NCBI RefSeq assembly: GCF_041435195.1
Contig: NZ_CP108106.1
Location: 7,701,001-7,765,000, forward strand
DNA: 64,000 nucleotides
Origin: Streptomyces sp. NBC_00224
GTDB taxonomy: Bacteria > Actinomycetota > Actinomycetes > Streptomycetales > Streptomycetaceae
Direction of reading: 5' to 3'
Both the position numbers and the translations under genes were made by a program. Under the pieces are notes generated by a model. The model did not search any database and was not told the DNA's origin. It saw only the letters and a program-made list of their open reading frames with translations. This document shows, piece after piece, positions 10,485 through 19,785 of the stretch. How positions within the stretch are numbered: the stretch's first letter is position 1; every line of letters begins with the position of its first letter.

Positions 10485-11624
10485 TCATCGCCCGTCCAGG
10501 AGGGGCCGCAGAGCCGCCGTCAGACGTTCGTACTCCGCGGGCACGTTGTAGATCTGCCCGCTGACACGGATGCCGCCGCCGCCCGGCCAGGGCCAGATCA
10601 GCACCCGGAAGCCGAGGCGGGCCGCGATCTCCTCGCGCAGGGCGGCGGCCTCGGCCCGGGTGCGGGCGAGGCCGGGCGGCAGGCGCAGGGCCCGCATGGC
10701 GAGGCGGTCGTCGGCGGGCAGCGGGGTGATGCCCGGGAGGCGGGCGAGGAGTTCGGCGCCGTAGCCCGCCAGGGCGCTGTTGTGGGCGCGTACGCGTTCG
10801 GGGCCGAGCTCCGCGAGCAGATCGAGGCCCTCGGGGGCGGCGAGCCGGCCGGTGTAGTCGACGGTGGCCCGGTACTCCAGCGCGCGGGGGAAACCGCGGT
10901 CGTCCTCCCAGGAGGGAACGGGAGCGGGCACCCGCTCCCGATGGGCGGGCGAGACCGCGAGCAGGGCGCTGCCCGGCGGGGCGTACGCCCACTTGTGCAG
11001 GTTGCCGAACCAGAAGTCGGGCCCGCCGGCGAGAGGTCGGGCGAGCATGCCGGGGGCGTGGGCGCCGTCGACCACCGTGGTCACGCCTCGCGCGGCGAGG
11101 TCGGCGAGGAGCCCGGGGGTCGCGATGAACCGGGCGGTGGGCGAGCTGATCTGGTCGAGCAGGGCGACCCGGGTACGAGGGGTGAGGGCGGCGAGTACGG
11201 CTTTGCGCACCGCCTCCTCGTCGGGCAGATCCGGAGCGAGGGCGACGGTCGTGACGCGGGCGCGGCGGGCGGCCGCGGCGACGACCGTGCCGTAGCCGTG
11301 GTCGGTGACCAGGACCTCGTCGTCGGCACTCAGGCGCAGTGCGTCCAGGGCGAGGTGGGCGGCCTCGGTGGCGTTGTCGACGAGGGCGGCCCCCTCGGGG
11401 TCGGTGCCCAGATGGGCCGCGATACGGGTCCGCGCCCCGGCGAGCCGGTCCGGGACGCCCAGGAAGAAGGCGTCCGGGTCGGTGTCGGCCTCCGCCGCCA
11501 GCCGCCGGTGGGCGGCGGCGACAGGGACCGGGACGGCGCCGAAGGACCCGTGGTTGAGGTGGGCCACGTGCGGGCCGAGCCGGAACAGCTCGGCGCCGCC
11601 CGGGAACGCGGCGGGCGCGGTCAC
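10485..11624 (-). CDS. Class V PLP-dependent aminotransferase (isopenicillin N epimerase-like)
   Basis: A 379-residue fold-type I PLP enzyme. Seen: NHGSFGAVP at the N terminus, the PLP-contact DGAHAPG around residue 190, and the Schiff-base lysine in FGNLHKWAYAPPG. This combination is typical of CefD/isopenicillin N epimerase-like and cysteine desulfurase-like proteins, which also include kynureninase-type and sugar or amino acid lyases. The substrate is not predictable. The GTG start at 11624 overlaps the TGA of the upstream glycosidase by four bases (GTGA), so the two are translationally coupled. That is an unexpected pairing. A TTG or ATG alternative start is not visible nearby. Confidence 0.88.
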   Translation of the reverse strand: MTAPAAFPGGAELFRLGPHVAHLNHGSFGAVPVPVAAAHRRLAAEADTDPDAFFLGVPDRLAGARTRIAAHLGTDPEGAALVDNATEAAHLALDALRLSADDEVLVTDHGYGTVVAAAARRARVTTVALAPDLPDEEAVRKAVLAALTPRTRVALLDQISSPTARFIATPGLLADLAARGVTTVVDGAHAPGMLARPLAGGPDFWFGNLHKWAYAPPGSALLAVSPAHRERVPAPVPSWEDDRGFPRALEYRATVDYTGRLAAPEGLDLLAELGPERVRAHNSALAGYGAELLARLPGITPLPADDRLAMRALRLPPGLARTRAEAAALREEIAARLGFRVLIWPWPGGGGIRVSGQIYNVPAEYERLTAALRPLLDGR

Positions 11625-13612
11625 CGTACTTCGACGGTGACCGTGCGGCCGGGGGCCACTCGGGTGCGGACGGTGGTGAACGTCGTGCCGTCGATCGTCT
11701 CGGTACGGGCCGGTCGGGGCACCCCGTCGACGGTGACGGCGGAGTGGGCGCCCGGGAAGCGCGCCTCCCAGGTGTAGGGCGCGGTGCCCGAGGTGTGGGT
11801 GAGGGTGGAGCGGCGGCGGGTGTCGTGGCGCAGGGTGAACGCGGAGTCGCCGACGCGCAGGTCCTCGACGCTCAGCCACTCCATGCCGGAGGGCAGCCGC
11901 GACTGGGTGGTGAGGGTGCGCGCGGGGGCGTCGGGGCTGACGCCCATCAGCCCCTGGACGGTCTGGCTGACGAGGGTGAAGGAGACCTCCGGGTAGTCGC
12001 CGTTGGTGCCCTGGCGGGTGTTGACGTGCTGGACGTCCTTCTGCGCGTAGATCTGCCGCATCCACTTCCAGGCGGTGTCGGGGCGGTTGTTGGTGAAGAA
12101 CGTGTCCGGGAGGTAGGTCAGCGCCTCGATGTTGTCGGGCCGCCCCGCGCCCTCGGCCTGCGCGTCGATGTAGTCCAGGTACGCCTCGCGCCGGGCCCCG
12201 GGCGCGAGGATCTGCTTCATCGGCATGAACCAGCTGTTCTCCTTGCCCCAGCCGGTCAGGGCGCGCCCGTCGGTGGTGTAGCCGCGCACCATGTCGGCGC
12301 CCGAACCGCCGCCGCTCCAGGTGGTGTTGAAGTACGCCTTGAGGTCGCGGGCCCGGCGTTCGAAGCGGGCGGCCGTCTCGCGGTCGCCCTTGGCGCGGGC
12401 CAGCGAGGCCATCGCCCGGTAGGCCTGGTACTGGGAGCCGATGGCGTCGCCCGCCTCGGCGAGCGGCTCGTCGCTCTGCTCGTTGTAGCTGGCGACGCCC
12501 TGGAAGATGCCCCGCCCGGTGCCCTCGGCGACGCGTACCGGGCCGTTGTCCTTCCTGCCGTCGTGCAGGGCGACGAACTCCTCGGTGGCGTGCCGGTAGA
12601 AGTCCCACAGGGCCGGGTCGTCGAGGTAGGAGCGGTCCCCGCTCCAGCGGTACGCCTCCTCCGCCTTCTGCACCAGCTCGAAGACGGCGGGCACCTCGCG
12701 GACGAAGAGGTCGGGGGAGCGGTAGTCGATGGAGAGATAGGTCCGGTTGTCGAAGTTGAGCGCCCACGCCGGGTAGTAGGCGTGCCGGGCCGTGGCGGAC
12801 GCGGCGAAGGCGCGCAGCATCTCCTTGTCCTCGGCGCGCAGCCCGAGCACCTCGGCGCCGCCGAGCTGGTGGGTCATGTCGCGTGAGTAGTAGCCGCTGC
12901 GGTTGGCGTAACCGGCCCAGTAGGACGGGGCGTAGACACCGGAGCCGGTGCCGCCCGTCTGGCGTTCGTCGGCGTTGAGGGGGCCCACGGTGCCGGGCGA
13001 CTGGACCCAGCTGTTGGCCTTGCGCGTGGCCCAGCCGAACATCTCGGCGGCCCGGGGGTCGCTGGAGGTGACGCGGGGGCGGGCCGGGGCCGCGGGGGAG
13101 ACCATCACGTCGTCGGCGTTCATCCAGCCCTGCCCCGACTCGAAGGCGATTTCGAGGCGGTCGCCGGGGGCCAGGGTGATCGCGCCGAGCGTGTAGCGGC
13201 GGTAGTTGGCGGAGGAGGGCAGGTCCAGGGAGGCGGCGCCGGTGCCGTTGACCCGCAGGACGTACCGGCCGCCGGGGCCGCCGGTGGCTATCCAGGCGGA
13301 GACGACGTACGCGCCGCGGCCGGTCGCCGTCACCGTCTGCGAGACCTTCATGCCGCTGCCCGCGTCGAGGTAGGCCAGCCGGTTTCCGCTGTGCGGGTTG
13401 TTGGTCGCGACACCGGTGCCGGAGGTGAACTCCCAGGCTGCGCCGCCCGTTTCGAAGCCGGGTTCGCCCACCGCGAGCAGAGCGGGGGAGGCGGGCGCCT
13501 TCGTGACGGGCGCCTTCGCGACGGACGGCTGGGCCGTGGCGAGCGGAGCGAGCGTGGCGAGCAGCGCGACGGCGGTGAGCAGCGTCGTACGGGATCGCGA
13601 CGAATGCGTCAT
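11621..13612 (-). CDS. Secreted six-hairpin glycosidase-like protein with N-terminal carbohydrate-binding domain
   Basis: A 663-residue exported protein. It starts at ATG 13612 behind GGGAGACA, with a Sec signal (LLTAVALLATLAPLATA). Residues ~45-170 look like a beta-sandwich carbohydrate-binding module (GFETGGAAWEF, SGNRLAYLDAG). The rest is an alpha/alpha barrel of the six-hairpin glycosidase type, with repeated helices and aromatic motifs (YYPAWALNFDNRTYLSIDYRSP, NGDYPEVSF). I cannot assign a GH family or catalytic acids with confidence. Outside the cell it probably cuts a galacto-oligosaccharide or similar glycan imported by the divergent ABC system (inference). It is coupled to the aminotransferase downstream. 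Confidence 0.8.
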   Translation of the reverse strand: MTHSSRSRTTLLTAVALLATLAPLATAQPSVAKAPVTKAPASPALLAVGEPGFETGGAAWEFTSGTGVATNNPHSGNRLAYLDAGSGMKVSQTVTATGRGAYVVSAWIATGGPGGRYVLRVNGTGAASLDLPSSANYRRYTLGAITLAPGDRLEIAFESGQGWMNADDVMVSPAAPARPRVTSSDPRAAEMFGWATRKANSWVQSPGTVGPLNADERQTGGTGSGVYAPSYWAGYANRSGYYSRDMTHQLGGAEVLGLRAEDKEMLRAFAASATARHAYYPAWALNFDNRTYLSIDYRSPDLFVREVPAVFELVQKAEEAYRWSGDRSYLDDPALWDFYRHATEEFVALHDGRKDNGPVRVAEGTGRGIFQGVASYNEQSDEPLAEAGDAIGSQYQAYRAMASLARAKGDRETAARFERRARDLKAYFNTTWSGGGSGADMVRGYTTDGRALTGWGKENSWFMPMKQILAPGARREAYLDYIDAQAEGAGRPDNIEALTYLPDTFFTNNRPDTAWKWMRQIYAQKDVQHVNTRQGTNGDYPEVSFTLVSQTVQGLMGVSPDAPARTLTTQSRLPSGMEWLSVEDLRVGDSAFTLRHDTRRRSTLTHTSGTAPYTWEARFPGAHSAVTVDGVPRPARTETIDGTTFTTVRTRVAPGRTVTVEVR

Positions 13613-13682
13613 GGGGGTGTCTCCCGGAGGGACTGGTTCGGTCGGAGCGGGGCGCGCGGCACGCTAGCAAGCGACTACGAAT

Positions 13683-13748
13683 GATTGCAATGGACCAGGC
13701 AGCATTTTCCAGTTGGTCAAACTGAAAGTTTTCGTCAGTAGATTGCAA
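13683..13748. promoter_or_regulatory. Candidate LacI-family operators in the divergent promoter region
   Basis: This AT-richer gap between the divergent glycosidase and binding-protein genes contains CAGTT-GGTCA-AACTG (13710-13724), an inverted repeat of odd length as LacI operators often have. It also contains a direct repeat of GATTGCAA at 13683 and 13741. The local regulator is the LacI-type protein at 18680. Binding is inferred from position and symmetry only. Confidence 0.4.
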
Positions 13749-13817
13749 GTTGATCGTCGAGGCTTGTAGTGTCCGGCCCCGTCAACGTCGTGACAGCGTG
13801 AACAGAGGGGATCCGAC

Positions 13818-15179
13818 GTGAGGGACGACAGAGAGCCGGAGAGACGGCCGGGACGCCGTAACGTGCTCCTGATGGGAGCCGCAACCCTCGGGTCCGTCGG
13901 CCTGGCCGCCTGCTCCGGCAGTGGTGGCGGCGGGGACGCGGGCGCGGCCGGCGACCCCCGCAAGGGCCGGATCACCGTCTGGTCCTGGCAGGGCCCGGCC
14001 GCCGAACTCAAGGCGCTCATACCGGAGTTCAACAAGGCGTACCCCGACATCCAGGTCACCGTCGAGGACATCGGCAACCCGGCGATCTGGGACAAGATCA
14101 CCGCGGGGATGGCGGCGGGCGGCCGGGGGCTCGCCGACGTCCTGCACATCGGCGTCGACTACCTGCCCGGTTACGCCGAGCGCTTCCCGGGCGGCCTCGC
14201 CGACCTCGCCCCGCTCGGCGCGAACACCCACAAGGACGCCTTCGCCCCCGGTCTGTGGGGGACCGTCTGCCCCGACGGCAAGCGGGTCAACGCCCTTCCC
14301 TGGGAGGCCAACTCGGCCGGCTTCTACTACCGCGCCGACCTCTTCGAGCGCGCCGGAGTCGACGTCGAGGCGCTCCAGACCTGGGACGAGACCATCGAGG
14401 CGGGCAAGAAGCTCAAGGAAAGAACCGGCGTCCACCTGCTCGGCATCGACAAGCCCGCATCGCAGCCCGACGCCGCCAACTTCTTCCAGATGCTGCTCCA
14501 GCTCCAGGGCGCCTTCTACTTCGACCTGGAGGGCCGCATCACCCTGGACTCCCCGGCGGCCGTGCGGGCCATGACCCTGATCAAGACCATGAACGACGCC
14601 GGTCTGGTCAGCGACCTCGCCGGCGGCTGGAACGCCCTGATGAGCTCGCTGAAGCGGGGCACGGCGGCCGTGCTGCCCTGGCCCACCTGGTTCGGCGGGG
14701 TCATCGAGGAGCAGGTGCCCGCCGAGGCGGGCAAGTGGAAGGTCCGGCTCCCCCCGGCGGTGCGACGGGGCGGCCCCACCGCCGCCACGGTGAACTCCAC
14801 CCACCTCGCCGTCGCCGGAAGCAGCAAACACCAGGCCGCGGCCTGGTCGTTCATCGAGTTCGCCCTCACCCGTCCCGCCTCCCAGGTGCGGATCTACCGG
14901 GGCAAGGGCATCGCCCCCGCCCTGATGAAGGCGTACGACGACGCCGTCTTCCACAAGCCGTCGGCATTCTTCAGCGGCGGGCGCAAGGGCGAGACCTTCC
15001 TCGCCGCGCTGAAGGCGCCCTCCCCGGCGGTGAACTACACCTCCGACTACGCCCGGGCCCTGAAACTCGTCACCGACGCCCAGTCCAAGGTGCTCCTCAA
15101 GGGCGCCGACCCGGCGAAGGTGCTCCGCGGCGCCGCGGACGAACTGGCCCGCCAGACCGGCCGGAAGGCCGCCCGATGA
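13818..15179 (+). CDS. ABC sugar transporter substrate-binding lipoprotein
   Basis: A 453-residue extracytoplasmic solute-binding protein of family 1. It starts at GTG 13818. The N terminus has a twin-arginine-like RRPGRRNVLL, a hydrophobic stretch and the lipobox LAAC, so it is probably a membrane-anchored lipoprotein. The mature part begins with a glycine-serine linker, then ITVWSWQGPAAELKALIPEFNKAYPDIQV, the classic opening of sugar-binding proteins. It delivers an oligosaccharide to the two permeases that follow (overlap ATGA). As usual for such operons, no ATPase gene is present. A shared MsiK-type ATPase elsewhere would energise it (known for streptomycetes; not visible here). Confidence 0.93.
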   Translation: MRDDREPERRPGRRNVLLMGAATLGSVGLAACSGSGGGGDAGAAGDPRKGRITVWSWQGPAAELKALIPEFNKAYPDIQVTVEDIGNPAIWDKITAGMAAGGRGLADVLHIGVDYLPGYAERFPGGLADLAPLGANTHKDAFAPGLWGTVCPDGKRVNALPWEANSAGFYYRADLFERAGVDVEALQTWDETIEAGKKLKERTGVHLLGIDKPASQPDAANFFQMLLQLQGAFYFDLEGRITLDSPAAVRAMTLIKTMNDAGLVSDLAGGWNALMSSLKRGTAAVLPWPTWFGGVIEEQVPAEAGKWKVRLPPAVRRGGPTAATVNSTHLAVAGSSKHQAAAWSFIEFALTRPASQVRIYRGKGIAPALMKAYDDAVFHKPSAFFSGGRKGETFLAALKAPSPAVNYTSDYARALKLVTDAQSKVLLKGADPAKVLRGAADELARQTGRKAAR

Positions 15180-16093
15180 CGCTCGCGCCGCCCGCACCGG
15201 CCCCGGCCAGGACCAAGGCCCCGGCCGCCCGCGCCCGTCGGCGCGGCCGGGCGGCCCCGTACCTCTTCGTCCTGCCCGCGCTGCTGCTCTTCGCCGCGTT
15301 CAAGCTGTACCCCATCGGCTGGTCCTTCGTGATGAGCCTGCACCGCACGGTCGCGGGCGTGGACACCTACGTCGGCGCCGACAACTACACCCGCATGCTC
15401 GACGACCCGCTGATGTGGACCGCGCTGCGCAACACCGGAGTGATCCTCGCCGTCCAGGTGCCGCTGATGCTCGCGCTCGCCACGGCCCTCGCCGTGGCGC
15501 TCAACTCCACCGTCCTGCACGGCCGTTCGCTGTTCCGGCTCGGCTTCTTCCTGCCCATGGTCACCGGCCTCGTCGCGTACGGCATCGTCTTCTCCGTCCT
15601 GCTCAACAAGGACTACGGCCTGGTCAACTGGTTCCTCGGGCAGCTGGGTGTCGATCCGGTGCCCTGGCTGACCGACGGACTGTGGGCGCGGATCTCCCTG
15701 GGTCTCGCACTGACCTGGCACTACACCGGCTACAACGCCGTGCTCCTGCTCGCCAGGCTGCAGACCGTCCCGCAGGAGCTGTACGACGCCGCCGCGGTCG
15801 ACGGCGCGGGTGCCTTCGCCGCCTTCCGCCACGTCACGCTGCCGGGCCTGCGCCCCGCGCTGCTGCTGACCACAGTCCTGTCGACGATCGGCACGCTCCA
15901 GCTCTTCGACGAGCCGTACGTCCTCACCGGCGGCGGCCCCGACAACGCGACCCTCACCATCGGCGTGTACCTCTACCGCAACGCCTTCACCTACTTCGAC
16001 TTCGGCTACGCCTCCGCCCTCGCATACGCCCTGACCGTGCTGATCGGCCTCCTCGGCCTGCTCCAGTTCCGCCTCCTGGGAGAGAAGCCGTGA
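15176..16093 (+). CDS. ABC sugar transporter permease 1 (MalF type)
   Basis: A 305-residue inner-membrane protein with about six membrane segments, starting with YLFVLPALLLFAAFKLYPIGW. The EAA loop that docks the ATPase is visible as ELYDAAAVDGAGAFAAFRHVTLPGLRP. ATG 15176 overlaps the stop of the binding-protein gene (ATGA), so translation is coupled. It forms the heterodimeric channel with the next gene product. The proline- and alanine-rich first 20 residues are cytosolic. Confidence 0.93.
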   Translation: MTLAPPAPAPARTKAPAARARRRGRAAPYLFVLPALLLFAAFKLYPIGWSFVMSLHRTVAGVDTYVGADNYTRMLDDPLMWTALRNTGVILAVQVPLMLALATALAVALNSTVLHGRSLFRLGFFLPMVTGLVAYGIVFSVLLNKDYGLVNWFLGQLGVDPVPWLTDGLWARISLGLALTWHYTGYNAVLLLARLQTVPQELYDAAAVDGAGAFAAFRHVTLPGLRPALLLTTVLSTIGTLQLFDEPYVLTGGGPDNATLTIGVYLYRNAFTYFDFGYASALAYALTVLIGLLGLLQFRLLGEKP

Positions 16094-16917
16094 CGACCAG
16101 AAACCCCGGCCGCGGCATCCTGCTCACCTCCGGCCTCGCCCTCGCGCTCGCGGCCGTCGCGGTGCCCTTCTACTGGCTGGCCGTCGCCGCCACCCACAGC
16201 TCGCAGGAGATCTTCTCCAGCCCGCCGCCCCTGCTGCCCGGCGGCCACCTCCTGCAGAACCTCAAAACCCTCCAGGAATCGGCGCACTTCGGCCGGGTGA
16301 TACTCAACTCCCTGGGCATCGCCGTCGTCTACACCCTCCTCGCGGGCGTGGTGTGCACGCTCACCGGCTACGGCTTCGCCACGTACGACTTCCGCGGCCG
16401 CGAGCTCCTGTTCGGGCTGCTGATGCTGGGACTCGTCGTCCCCACCCAGGTCACCCTGGTGCCGCTGTTCAAGATGATGGCCGACCTCCAGTGGCTCGAC
16501 ACCTATCAGGCGGTCATCGCCCCCAACCTGGCACTGCCCTTCGGCATCTTCCTCATGCGGCAGTCGATGGCCGCGCTCCCGAAGGAACTGCTCGACTCGG
16601 GCCGGATGGACGGCTGCGGCGAACTGCGGCTGTTCTGGCGGGTCGCACTGCCGCCCATGCGCCCGGCCCTCGCCGCCCTCGGCATCTTCCTCTTCCTCTA
16701 CCAGTGGAACGACTTCGTCTGGCCGCTGATCGTGCTGCGCGAAGGCACCTCGTTCACCATCCCGGTCGCGCTCGCCTCGCTCCAGGGCCTCGACGAGACC
16801 GACTACGGCGCGATCCTGGCGGGAACCTCGATCGCCGCCGTCCCCATGGCGGTGGTGTTCCTCCTCCTCCAGCGCCACTTCGTCTCCGGCCTGCTCGCGG
16901 GCGCGGTGAAGGAATGA
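16090..16917 (+). CDS. ABC sugar transporter permease 2 (MalG type)
   Basis: A 275-residue inner-membrane partner of the preceding permease. It starts at GTG 16090, which overlaps the previous stop as GTGA. Six membrane segments are seen. The EAA loop reads ELLDSGRMDGCGELRLFWRVALPPMRP, and the end YQWNDFVWPLIVL is characteristic of MalG-type subunits. It carries the sugar across the membrane with the binding lipoprotein and an ATPase encoded elsewhere. Confidence 0.93.
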   Translation: MTTRNPGRGILLTSGLALALAAVAVPFYWLAVAATHSSQEIFSSPPPLLPGGHLLQNLKTLQESAHFGRVILNSLGIAVVYTLLAGVVCTLTGYGFATYDFRGRELLFGLLMLGLVVPTQVTLVPLFKMMADLQWLDTYQAVIAPNLALPFGIFLMRQSMAALPKELLDSGRMDGCGELRLFWRVALPPMRPALAALGIFLFLYQWNDFVWPLIVLREGTSFTIPVALASLQGLDETDYGAILAGTSIAAVPMAVVFLLLQRHFVSGLLAGAVKE

Positions 16918-16919
16918 CC

Positions 16920-18683
16920 ATGAACGCACTCCCGTACGACGCCGTGACCACCGCGCACGAGGCCCCGGCCCCCTGGAAACCACTCCTCGACGAAGTGTCC
17001 ATCGCCGTCCTCGCCCCGGACGGCGACCCCCAGTGGACCCTGGCCGAACTCCCGGGCGGACTGCGGATGCTGGAGGTCCACGGCCGGGGAGCCCCCGTCG
17101 AGATCCGCCTCTCGGTGCCGCTCGGCGACGCCGCGGGCTACTGGCACCCCCAGGGCGGCTGGCGGCGGACGCTCGTCGCCGACTGGGAAGGCCGCAGCCG
17201 GGTCAGCCTGGTCGACGGCCCCGCCGCCGGCTGTCTGTACGAGCACTCCGGCGCCACCCTCCTCACCTTCGCCGCCGCCGACCCGGTCTTCGAGGCCACG
17301 GTCCGCTTCGGCGTCTCGGAGGAGAACGACACCCACGTCGTCCACCTGCGGATACCGGCCCGGACCGGCCCGCACAGGCTCCTGCTCGTACCGCGCGCGC
17401 CGTCGGTCGCCGCGGCCCTGCGCCCGCTGCGCGACTGGTTCGCCGCCGCTCATCCGCCGATGCCGGTCCCGGACGCGGCCCGGCGGCCCGTCTACTCCAC
17501 CTGGTACGCCTTCAACCAGAACGTCACCGCCACCGCCGTCGAGACCCAGGCGGAACCGGCCGCCGAGCTGGGATGCGGGGCGCTGATCCTGGACGACGGC
17601 TGGCAGCGCCACGGCAACGGCCGGGGCTACGCCGGGTGCGGCGACTGGCAGCCGGACCCGGCCAAGTTCCCCGACCTCGCCGGACACGTCGCACGGGTGC
17701 GCGCCCGCGGACTGCGCTACCTGGTTTGGGTCGCGCCACTGCTGCTCGGCCCGGAGGCCGACTGCCACGACGACTGGGCCGCCTCAGCCCCGGCCCCGGC
17801 CACCGTGCCCGGCGCCCGGGTGCTCGACCCCCGGCTGCCCGAGGTGCGCCGACACGTGATCGACCTGTGCGTCCGACTCGTACGCGACCACGGCCTCGAC
17901 GGGCTCAAGCTCGACTTCCTCGACGAGGCCGCGGTGTACGCGGGCGACGGCGCCGGGGACGTGGGCCCGGCGATGACCGAGCTGCTGAGCGGCCTGCGTC
18001 GGGAGCTGGAGGCGATCCGGCCCGAGGTGCTGCTCGAACTGCGCCAGCCGTACGCCGGTCCGGGCATGGCCGCGTACGGCAACATGCTGCGCTCCTTCGA
18101 CTGCCCGGCCGACGCGACCGCCAACCGGGTGCGCACCCTGGACACGTCGCTGCTCGCGGTGGGCGCGGCCGTCCACTCCGACATGGTGATGTGGTCGCGC
18201 GACGCGAGCGCCGAGGCGGTGGCCAGGCAGCTGATCGGCGCCCTGCACTCCGTACCGCAGATCTCGGTACGCCTGGACGAGATCCCCCCGGAGCACCGGG
18301 AGGTGGTGCGCTTCTGGCTCGGGCGCTGGCACCGGCACCGCGAGCTGCTGCTTGACGGCCGGGTCGAGCCCGGGCGGCCGGACGAGCTGTACCCGCTGGT
18401 GGCGGCCGCCCGGGGCGACGAGTGTCTGCTGAGCGTGCACGGCGACCGGGTGGCGGTCCTCGACTTCGCCGCCTACCGCCGCTTCCACCTGGTCAACGGA
18501 TCGGACCGGGACCGGTTGGCGGTGCAGGTCACCGGGGGAGGCGGCCCGGTGCGGGCACGGGTTCACGGGCCCGACGGCCGTATGATGGATGATCCTCTGA
18601 CGCTCCTGCCGGAGGGGCTCCGCCTGCTGGCCGTCCCGCGCGGCGGTCTGGTGTCGCTCACACACACGGAAGGACCGCGATGA
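16920..18683 (+). CDS. GH36-like alpha-galactosidase, cytoplasmic
   Basis: A 587-residue protein without signal peptide. The N-terminal ~170 residues are a beta-sandwich, and a TIM barrel follows. Barrel motifs: LILDDGWQ, WVAPLLL, and DGLKLDF, where Asp ~332 is the probable catalytic nucleophile of the KxD type. HSDMVMWSRDAS lies near the expected acid/base strand. It should hydrolyse alpha-galactosides, or related alpha-glycosides, imported by the upstream ABC system. An in-frame ATG at 16914 overlaps the permease stop. ATG 16920 is preferred because AAGGA then sits at good spacing. The 3' end overlaps the LacI regulator start by four bases. Confidence 0.85.
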   Translation: MNALPYDAVTTAHEAPAPWKPLLDEVSIAVLAPDGDPQWTLAELPGGLRMLEVHGRGAPVEIRLSVPLGDAAGYWHPQGGWRRTLVADWEGRSRVSLVDGPAAGCLYEHSGATLLTFAAADPVFEATVRFGVSEENDTHVVHLRIPARTGPHRLLLVPRAPSVAAALRPLRDWFAAAHPPMPVPDAARRPVYSTWYAFNQNVTATAVETQAEPAAELGCGALILDDGWQRHGNGRGYAGCGDWQPDPAKFPDLAGHVARVRARGLRYLVWVAPLLLGPEADCHDDWAASAPAPATVPGARVLDPRLPEVRRHVIDLCVRLVRDHGLDGLKLDFLDEAAVYAGDGAGDVGPAMTELLSGLRRELEAIRPEVLLELRQPYAGPGMAAYGNMLRSFDCPADATANRVRTLDTSLLAVGAAVHSDMVMWSRDASAEAVARQLIGALHSVPQISVRLDEIPPEHREVVRFWLGRWHRHRELLLDGRVEPGRPDELYPLVAAARGDECLLSVHGDRVAVLDFAAYRRFHLVNGSDRDRLAVQVTGGGGPVRARVHGPDGRMMDDPLTLLPEGLRLLAVPRGGLVSLTHTEGPR

Positions 18684-19675
18684 AGGTCGGTATCACCGAC
18701 GTCGCAGCCCATGCACAGGTCAGCGAGGCCACCGTCAGCCGGGTGATCAACCGGCGTCAGGGGGTGTCGCGCAAGACGAGGGAGACGGTCGAGCAGGCCT
18801 TGGCGGAGCTCGGCTACGAGCGCCCCACCCAGGGCCAACTCGTGGCCGTGGTGACGGAGTTCGTCTCCAACCCGTTCTTCGCCGACGTCGCCGAACGGAT
18901 CGAGTCCGCCCTGGCGCCGCACGGCCTCAAGACGATCCTGTGCCCCGTCTTCCCCGGCGGCGTGCAGGAGCTGGACTTCCTCTCCGCCCTGGTGGACAAG
19001 GGCGTCGCGGCGGTCGTCTTCCTGTCGGCGTCCAACACGGTCGAGGGCGCCGACACCGACAGCTACGAGCTGCTGCGCCAGCGCCGCGTCCCGTACGTGG
19101 GCATCAACGGCGAGTTCGCCGACGGTGTGCCCGTGCCGGTCTTCTCCACCGACGACGCGCTCGCGGCCGAACTGGCCGTGGACCACCTCCACCGCCTGGG
19201 CCACCGGCGCATCGGCATGGCCTCGGGCCCGTCCGGCAACCGGCCCGCCGACCGCCGGGTGCGGGGCTTCGTCGAGGCGATGACCCGCCGGGGCGCGGAC
19301 GACGCGGAGCGGTGGGTGGCGAGGCAGTCCTACACCGTGGAGGGCGGCCAGGCAGCGGCCGTGTCCCTCGTCGCGCTGGGAGCCACCGCGATCGTCGCGG
19401 CCAGCGACTACATGGCCCTGGGCGCCGTCCGGGGCCTGCGCCGGCAGGGTCTGTCGGTACCGGACGACGTCTCGGTGGTGGGGTACGACGGCTCGTCGAT
19501 CACCGAGTTCACCGACCCGGCCCTCACCACGGTCCGCCAGCCCGCCGACCGCCTGGCCCTGGAGGTGGGCCGCAGCGTGCTGTCCCTGGTGAGCAACCGC
19601 GAGGTCCCCACCGGCGAGCTCCTCTTCGACCCGGAACTGGTCATCCGCGCCTCGACGGGGCCGGCACCTCGGTGA
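18680..19675 (+). CDS. LacI-family transcriptional regulator
   Basis: A 331-residue repressor. The N-terminal helix-turn-helix and hinge read GITDVAAHAQVSEATVSRVINRRQGVS. The rest is a periplasmic-binding-protein-like sensor domain ending with VVGYDGSSITEFTDPALTTVRQP. ATG 18680 overlaps the galactosidase stop (ATGA) behind GGAAGGA. It is the last gene of the sugar operon and most likely represses both the operon and the divergent secreted glycosidase until the sugar inducer binds. Candidate sites lie at 13683-13748. Confidence 0.95.
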   Translation: MKVGITDVAAHAQVSEATVSRVINRRQGVSRKTRETVEQALAELGYERPTQGQLVAVVTEFVSNPFFADVAERIESALAPHGLKTILCPVFPGGVQELDFLSALVDKGVAAVVFLSASNTVEGADTDSYELLRQRRVPYVGINGEFADGVPVPVFSTDDALAAELAVDHLHRLGHRRIGMASGPSGNRPADRRVRGFVEAMTRRGADDAERWVARQSYTVEGGQAAAVSLVALGATAIVAASDYMALGAVRGLRRQGLSVPDDVSVVGYDGSSITEFTDPALTTVRQPADRLALEVGRSVLSLVSNREVPTGELLFDPELVIRASTGPAPR

Positions 19676-19785
19676 CGCGGTCGCGGACGCGGCCGAATAT
19701 GGTGAACAAGTAGACCTGGTACCGCTTCCATCTGCAGATTGACGGAGGATACTGGTCTGGCCCCGATCACCTAGAGAACGACTCC

